From GWF sp031972135 (GTDB lineage: Bacteria; Patescibacteriota; Microgenomatia; UBA1400; UBA12108): a stretch of DNA of 45,708 nucleotides. The stretch is from assembly GCA_031972135.1 (NCBI GenBank), contig DALYFH010000004.1, forward strand, positions 1 through 45,708. The letters are read 5' to 3'. The notes under the pieces are model-generated. The model was given only the letters and a program-made list of their open reading frames with translations, had not been told where the DNA came from and ran no database searches. Shown in pieces: positions 41,529-45,708 of the stretch (its first letter is position 1; each line of letters starts with the position of its first letter). A program made the position numbers and the translations under genes.

Positions 41529-44012
41529 ATGAAGCAAAAAACAAAGAAAAGACTTAGCCCAACTGTTACCTCAACCCCAAAAGTGTTTTCTTCAAAGAAG
41601 CCTGCCAACTTAATATTAGGAATGATATTTTTAGTTGGGACCTTGGTTTATATCAGCACATTATTCACTACTCCTACTATCAATCAGATTAGGTCGCTAA
41701 ACGGAGCAGGCATAATTGGATCAAAGTCCGGCACTCAGGTAGATTCATCAAGTCTTACGACTACCAAAACAACCCTAAGTCAAAAGGCGACTACACCTAC
41801 CAACACAGTACCAGAAAGAGGAACTACAACAACTCAAAAAACTAATCCATTTGAAGGTGCTAGTCTAAACGGCGGAACCAAAGTGACTGATAAGCCAAAT
41901 GTTTTTGAAGTAGTTAAGGGATTGATTATTCCTGAAGAAAAGAAATCACTCGGTGTAGGTCCTAAGCCTGAAAATACAATAGCAGAAAAGCCAGGCAGGT
42001 GTATGACAGATGATTGTGTAGTCAAGCCTACGGACGACAATCCATTTAAAGATGTTTTTGCTGGTGCAGGATATGAGGGTGAAGATAAGGATGGAAACAA
42101 AGTTAGCAAAGACATCTCTACTAGTAGAAACGCCATGGGGGGCGAAACAACGACTACCATCTCAACCAAAGAAGAGGTAAAGACAGGAAATATCAGCCAG
42201 ACTCGCCAAATAGTTATTAAGGACGAAAAAGGGACTACCGTAGACGATACTACAGCTACACTCAAAAGAACCAAAACAGATGATGGAAAATATGTAGACG
42301 AGACAACTTTAACTAGAGACGGAAAGGTCGTACTTAGTACTGGGCGCAGTACCAGTCTTATTACTCCCTCAGGCACAGCCGCAAACAATCCCACCAACTC
42401 TACCAACCCCAACTCTTCAGTGCCTGCTCGTCAAACCGAACAAGTCATTAAATGTAAAGCAGGAAACGTGACAGTCGCCGCAGGTACATGGGTAGCAACT
42501 GGCTACAACATGGGTGGCGATGGATCGCAAAGGCAATGTACTAAAATCAATGATGATTGTACTCATTCGGGCTCTGTTGCCTGTCACGAGGTGTATGCCG
42601 AGGATCCTACAAAAGTAGTTTTACCAACTGGCGCTGGTGCCGAATACACCGTGGGCAAGCCTTCTAGTGAAGTTAATCCTAGAGAAACACCTAAGGTATT
42701 AGCTACATGTGTGGCTAATGGTGAGACAGTTCCCTCTGGTAATGCCAGAGAAGAGATTGGCGTCTGCAACGACGGCAAATGGATAGATAAAGAGACCTAT
42801 GTCACAGAACAGTTAAATATTTTTGAGCGCAACCAAGAAGTCCTTACACCAACTTCCTTTGAGTTTGGTCAAGCAGGTGGAGGGTCCTCAGAAAATAAAA
42901 CTAGAGTGCAAATAGTGAAAGAGCAAATGACTTATAACACTCTAAACGACAAAGTTTGGACTGGAATATCTATTTCGCTAGGAGGCAAAGAAATCACATT
43001 TGGAGCCAAAAATAACGGCGAAGGTTGGATAATTCCTGCAGCGAGTAATAGTAAAAACAACTATGACAACCTATACTCTGGTATTAATATTTCTTGGTTA
43101 GGTGGAGACCTAGTATTTTTTGGCAAACAGGACAAAGATAGTAGAGTCTACTTCGATATAGACAGACCTACCTTCCCAAAGAGCTACAAAGCTGGTTTTG
43201 AAGGAGGAGCTGTATCATGTGGTCCAACTATAATATCGGCTGCAGCATGTGCAATCGTTATGGGAGTAGTGGGCGGAATCAATAATGCATTTACCCCAGA
43301 TGAACCACAATCTTTGGGGACAGACACCCAGCCTCCTGCACAGATAAATGACACAGGTCCTAGTCAAATCAACAATGTAAATGCAACAAAAACCGCCGGC
43401 AACACCGGCGGCTTTAATTTAAGCACTGATGTTAATAGTGTTGACGAGAGTAATGTTAAAGCTACATCGGGTAATATTTCTTACTTTAATCAAAAGAACT
43501 ACTCTGGAGTTACTAATCCTGATGGCTCAAATTGGAGTGAGGTCGGTTGCGGGATTATGTCGGGAGCAATGGTTATGTCTATGGTTGACCCGAGTATTAG
43601 TCCCGAAGATTATAGCGCTCTACTCGACCAACGCGGCGGTGTATCAGTAGGCGGAACAAGTTGGTTTGAGCAGCACAAGCCTATACTTGAAGATCAAGGG
43701 TTCGAAATTATGCCAGTCGCAGGATCTGTCGTTAGTATACTCGACCAGATAAATGAATATAGTAAATATGGGATACCTGTATGGATAAACTCCAATATTG
43801 ATCAACCAAATGGAGATAAGGGGTTTGGTCATCAAACACTCGCTGTGGGGACCTGCCCTGATGGCTCTTGTATTATCTTAAACGACCCATACTATGGTGA
43901 AAACTACGAGATGCCAATAGAGCGATTTGATGTAGACTGTTCAAACACTTGTGACGGTGGGCGTACTACTTGGGTGGTCAATGCAGTAATCCCACCCGCG
44001 GAGGCTATATGA
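41529..44012 (+). CDS. Repeat-rich membrane-anchored surface protein with C-terminal C39-type peptidase domain, copy B2
   Basis: This 827-residue protein has one membrane helix (about 27-46) and a Thr-rich region with the same NPFEGASLNGG repeat type as B1. A Cys-containing middle follows, then a C-terminal cysteine peptidase domain from about residue 640: ISYFNQKNYSG (oxyanion Gln), EVGCGIMSGAMVMSM (Cys674), GHQTLAVG (His768) and IILNDPYYG (Asp786). This is the Peptidase_C39_2 pattern. A GC-rich hairpin at 43393-43411 marks the join between stalk and peptidase. Outside location and the intact triad suggest a surface protease or related hydrolase; the substrate is unknown. Confidence 0.8.
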   Translation: MKQKTKKRLSPTVTSTPKVFSSKKPANLILGMIFLVGTLVYISTLFTTPTINQIRSLNGAGIIGSKSGTQVDSSSLTTTKTTLSQKATTPTNTVPERGTTTTQKTNPFEGASLNGGTKVTDKPNVFEVVKGLIIPEEKKSLGVGPKPENTIAEKPGRCMTDDCVVKPTDDNPFKDVFAGAGYEGEDKDGNKVSKDISTSRNAMGGETTTTISTKEEVKTGNISQTRQIVIKDEKGTTVDDTTATLKRTKTDDGKYVDETTLTRDGKVVLSTGRSTSLITPSGTAANNPTNSTNPNSSVPARQTEQVIKCKAGNVTVAAGTWVATGYNMGGDGSQRQCTKINDDCTHSGSVACHEVYAEDPTKVVLPTGAGAEYTVGKPSSEVNPRETPKVLATCVANGETVPSGNAREEIGVCNDGKWIDKETYVTEQLNIFERNQEVLTPTSFEFGQAGGGSSENKTRVQIVKEQMTYNTLNDKVWTGISISLGGKEITFGAKNNGEGWIIPAASNSKNNYDNLYSGINISWLGGDLVFFGKQDKDSRVYFDIDRPTFPKSYKAGFEGGAVSCGPTIISAAACAIVMGVVGGINNAFTPDEPQSLGTDTQPPAQINDTGPSQINNVNATKTAGNTGGFNLSTDVNSVDESNVKATSGNISYFNQKNYSGVTNPDGSNWSEVGCGIMSGAMVMSMVDPSISPEDYSALLDQRGGVSVGGTSWFEQHKPILEDQGFEIMPVAGSVVSILDQINEYSKYGIPVWINSNIDQPNGDKGFGHQTLAVGTCPDGSCIILNDPYYGENYEMPIERFDVDCSNTCDGGRTTWVVNAVIPPAEAI
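43393..43411 (+). repeat. GC-rich perfect hairpin at the peptidase domain boundary
   Basis: CCGCCGG-CAACA-CCGGCGG is a perfect 7-base stem in an A/T-rich gene, followed by CTTTAATTT. It encodes TAGNTGG between the stalk and the C39 domain. It resembles a terminator in shape but lies inside the frame; an inserted palindromic element is the better explanation. Confidence 0.55.
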
Positions 44013-44344
44013 AAAAACTATTAGTAATCATAATAGGGGTCGCAGTTATAATCGCTATATTATATGGATCATATCAGGTTATTAGAAACAAAGAGCCCAA
44101 GCAAACGGGAGGCAGTAGGCTAGATGTCGCTCCTCCAGAGTATTACACCGAACTAAAAGCAATGGAAAAACTTAACACTGAACTTCCTCTGATAGTTGGC
44201 AGTATAAAGATTACCCTTGACTACAGTCAGGGAAAGTATATTGTATCTAGTGAGCCTGGTATCGATACCGAGTCGGAATTTGTTAATTGGTACGCCACAG
44301 AGCCATACAGATTAATTTCTAGAGATAGGTTTTTGGTTAAATAG
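44009..44344 (+). CDS. Small membrane-anchored protein of unknown function
   Basis: This 111-residue protein has an N-terminal membrane helix (KKLLVIIIGVAVIIAILYGSY) and a small outer domain with PPEYYTELKAMEKLN, KITLDYSQGKYIVSS and EFVNWYATEPYRLIS. No family is recognised. The ATG overlaps the B2 stop by 4 bases and has GGAGG 5 bases upstream inside B2, so it is translationally coupled to it. A longer frame from 43970 lacks these signals. It closes the surface cluster. Confidence 0.65.
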   Translation: MKKLLVIIIGVAVIIAILYGSYQVIRNKEPKQTGGSRLDVAPPEYYTELKAMEKLNTELPLIVGSIKITLDYSQGKYIVSSEPGIDTESEFVNWYATEPYRLISRDRFLVK

Positions 44345-44393
44345 TTTAGCTGTGATATCCTAGTTTCTGATAGTAATACTTGGAGATAATTTT

Positions 44394-45110
44394 ATGGCCA
44401 AACAACCTCACTTTAAACGCGTCCTACTCAAACTCGGTGGCGAGAGTCTCCTCGGTGAGAGAGAATACGGCATCGACCCCAAAGCTGCTTTAGAGGTCGC
44501 CGAAGAGATCAAGAGTGTCCACGAGACCGGTAGTCAGGTAATTGTCGTAATTGGCGCAGGCAACATCTTCCGCGGCATTGCCGGAGCCGCTAACGGGATC
44601 GAGCGCTCTACCGCCGACTACATGGGCATGCTAGCAACCGTCATGAACAGTCTCGCTATCCAGGACGCTCTAGAGAAGATCGGGGTTGATACCAGAGTTC
44701 AATCAGGTCTGGAGATGCCTGCAGTCGCCGAGCCTTATATCAGGCGTCGTGCGATCCGCCACATGGACAAGGGGAGGGTCTTAATCCTCGCAGCTGGCAC
44801 AGGTGCTCCTTACTTTACTACAGACACAGGAGCTGCCCTACGCGGTCTAGAACTAGGTTGTGATGTCATCATGAAGGCCACCAAAGTCGATGGTATTTAT
44901 GACAAAGACCCCGTCAAGTATCCAGATGCAGTCAAATACGAAGATCTAACCTTTATGGATGCCCTCAAAAACCGGATCGAAGTCATGGACACTTCTGCTT
45001 TTGCACTCTGTATGGATAACAAACTCCCAATTATGGTTTTTGATTTCTTTCAAAAGGGTAACGCCAAGAGAGCCGTCGAAGGCGCCAAAATCGGCACGAT
45101 CGTCAAATAG
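44394..45110 (+). CDS. pyrH: UMP kinase
   Basis: This 238-residue enzyme phosphorylates UMP to UDP in pyrimidine synthesis. The amino-acid-kinase fold is clear: KRVLLKLGGESLLG, VIGAGNIFRG, DYMGMLATVMNSLAIQDAL, AAGTGAPYFTTDTGAALR and MKATKVDGIYDKDP. The ATG has a TTGGAG Shine-Dalgarno. In many bacteria pyrH is near rpsB, tsf and frr; here the upstream neighbour is the surface cluster and downstream is a convergent M23 peptidase gene. Confidence 0.96.
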   Translation: MAKQPHFKRVLLKLGGESLLGEREYGIDPKAALEVAEEIKSVHETGSQVIVVIGAGNIFRGIAGAANGIERSTADYMGMLATVMNSLAIQDALEKIGVDTRVQSGLEMPAVAEPYIRRRAIRHMDKGRVLILAAGTGAPYFTTDTGAALRGLELGCDVIMKATKVDGIYDKDPVKYPDAVKYEDLTFMDALKNRIEVMDTSAFALCMDNKLPIMVFDFFQKGNAKRAVEGAKIGTIVK

Positions 45111-45137
45111 TTCTAATTTCGAATTTCTTACTTAGAA
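45111..45137. repeat. Short hairpin between convergent pyrH and M23 genes
   Basis: TTCTAA (45111-45116) and TTAGAA (45132-45137) could pair around TTTCGAATTTCTTAC. The first part resembles the A/T-rich palindrome at 32432. It may serve as a weak two-way terminator or be another copy of that element. Confidence 0.4.
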
Positions 45138-45694
45138 TTTATGCTGAAATAGCTTAGTGGGTTAACCGCGCGCTCGCCTAGTGTCACCTCAAGATGTAAG
45201 TGGGGTCCGGTAGTCCAGCCGGTCATCCCGACAGTGCCTATTTTCTCTCCACCAGTCACTTTTTGTCCTGGTACCACATATACCTCGTCCAAATGGGCAT
45301 AAAGTGTAGATAGGGTGCCTTTGTGAGCGATACGGACATAGTGACCGTAGCCACCCCAGATCTTCTCTACTTGAGCTACTGTCCCCTCAGCCATGGCTAG
45401 GACTCCAGTACCACGGTTGGCACGTAGGTCAACACCTGGGTGTAGGCCGTGATAGCTCTGAGACATGCCGAGAGTAGACTCTAGGGGGAACTCAAAGGTG
45501 CTGTAGGTTGCAGTCGTAACTACATCTTCTGCCTCACCCATGATTTCTACTCCTGAGCTATAGTGGTAGTCAAAGGCGTGGGTAGGGTAAGAGACTACTG
45601 ATACTGCTAGAGCTAGACTAGCAAACTGCACTCCGACCAAACGTCGGAAGCGGTGCCAGTCTAACAAGTTTTTGCTTGACCAATGTTTTTTCAT
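45128..45694 (-). CDS. M23-family peptidase (LytM/peptidoglycan endopeptidase type)
   Basis: This 188-residue protein has a basic N-terminus and a hydrophobic segment (about 23-38, VQFASLALAVSVVSYPTHA) that looks like a signal peptide or anchor. The M23 domain is intact: SYHGLHPGVDLRANRGTGV with the first His and Asp, GGYGHYVRIAHKG, STLYAHLDEVYV and TGPHLHLEVTLG with the last His pair. It cuts peptidoglycan cross-bridges outside the membrane. The start lies 14 bases from the window end, so an upstream promoter cannot be judged. It is convergent with pyrH. Confidence 0.9.
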   Translation of the reverse strand: MKKHWSSKNLLDWHRFRRLVGVQFASLALAVSVVSYPTHAFDYHYSSGVEIMGEAEDVVTTATYSTFEFPLESTLGMSQSYHGLHPGVDLRANRGTGVLAMAEGTVAQVEKIWGGYGHYVRIAHKGTLSTLYAHLDEVYVVPGQKVTGGEKIGTVGMTGWTTGPHLHLEVTLGERAVNPLSYFSINSK

Positions 45695-45708
45695 ATACCG
45701 AGGCTAAT

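Noticed and set aside
43970..44008. Longer start for the small protein at 44009
   Set aside because: The extra 13 residues lie inside the B2 gene; the ATG at 44009 has GGAGG and begins right before the membrane helix.
1..45708. Recoding of TGA as Gly, known in some CPR groups
   Set aside because: TGA ends several clear genes, including yidC and B2, and no conserved protein needs read-through.
1..45708. tRNA, rRNA or insertion-sequence genes
   Set aside because: The intergenic stretches are short, and none shows a tRNA-like TPsiC arm, rRNA sequence, transposase frame or long terminal inverted repeats.

Overview
The window looks like a scaffold from a metagenome-assembled genome of a Candidate Phyla Radiation bacterium (Patescibacteria), most probably of the Microgenomates group. 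I infer this from the mix of genes: a DUF4012 surface protein, several TrmB-type regulators, many small membrane-anchored surface proteins, a short valyl-tRNA synthetase, and short palindromes inserted inside conserved genes. No search could be run, so the placement is an inference. TGA ends many genes, so the standard bacterial code applies. Two runs of exactly ten N (218-227 and 36428-36437) are assembly gaps. No tRNA, rRNA, CRISPR array or insertion sequence was found.

Layout. 1-6.2 kb: the end of a Jag-like RNA-binding protein, an O-antigen-ligase-like protein, a polysaccharide flippase, RNase HI and a 921-residue DUF4012 protein. 6.3-7.4 kb: ribosomal protein L25 and a convergent TPR protein. 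7.4-20.7 kb: an accessory region with four intact TrmB-family regulators interleaved with MFS and EamA transporters, small metabolic enzymes (PhzF-like, 2-hydroxyacid dehydrogenase-like, LmbE-like, GNAT, NUDIX) and unknown genes. It also holds two gene remnants: the C-terminal end of a fifth TrmB gene and the last helix of another EamA transporter. 20.7-26.9 kb: Fic protein, acyltransferase, ValS and a VanW-domain protein. 27-31.1 kb: a membrane-anchored solute-binding protein, a nucleotidyltransferase, a cytidylyltransferase-like protein, YidC and an SPFH protein. 31.1-34.0 kb: three adjacent genes that together cover a complete ATP-citrate lyase. 34.1-36.1 kb: groES-groEL behind a near-consensus CIRCE operator. 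36.2-44.3 kb: a transglutaminase-like protein, then a tandemly duplicated pair of genes for surface proteins, the second copy ending in a C39-type peptidase domain. 44.4-45.7 kb: UMP kinase and an M23 peptidase.

How the genes fit together. Much of the window serves the cell surface: polysaccharide export and ligation, DUF4012, VanW, acyltransferase, YidC, M23, and the 36-44 kb cluster. The TrmB regulators mostly sit tail-to-tail with a transporter or enzyme, which suggests repeated insertion and loss of regulator-plus-effector modules. The most striking metabolic feature is the three-gene ATP-citrate lyase, unexpected in a lineage generally thought to lack a TCA cycle. A second window-wide pattern is promoter placement: about twenty genes have a -10-like hexamer ending 6-8 nt before the start codon and no Shine-Dalgarno, which predicts leaderless mRNAs. 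L25, groES, groEL, pyrH and a few others have a clear Shine-Dalgarno.
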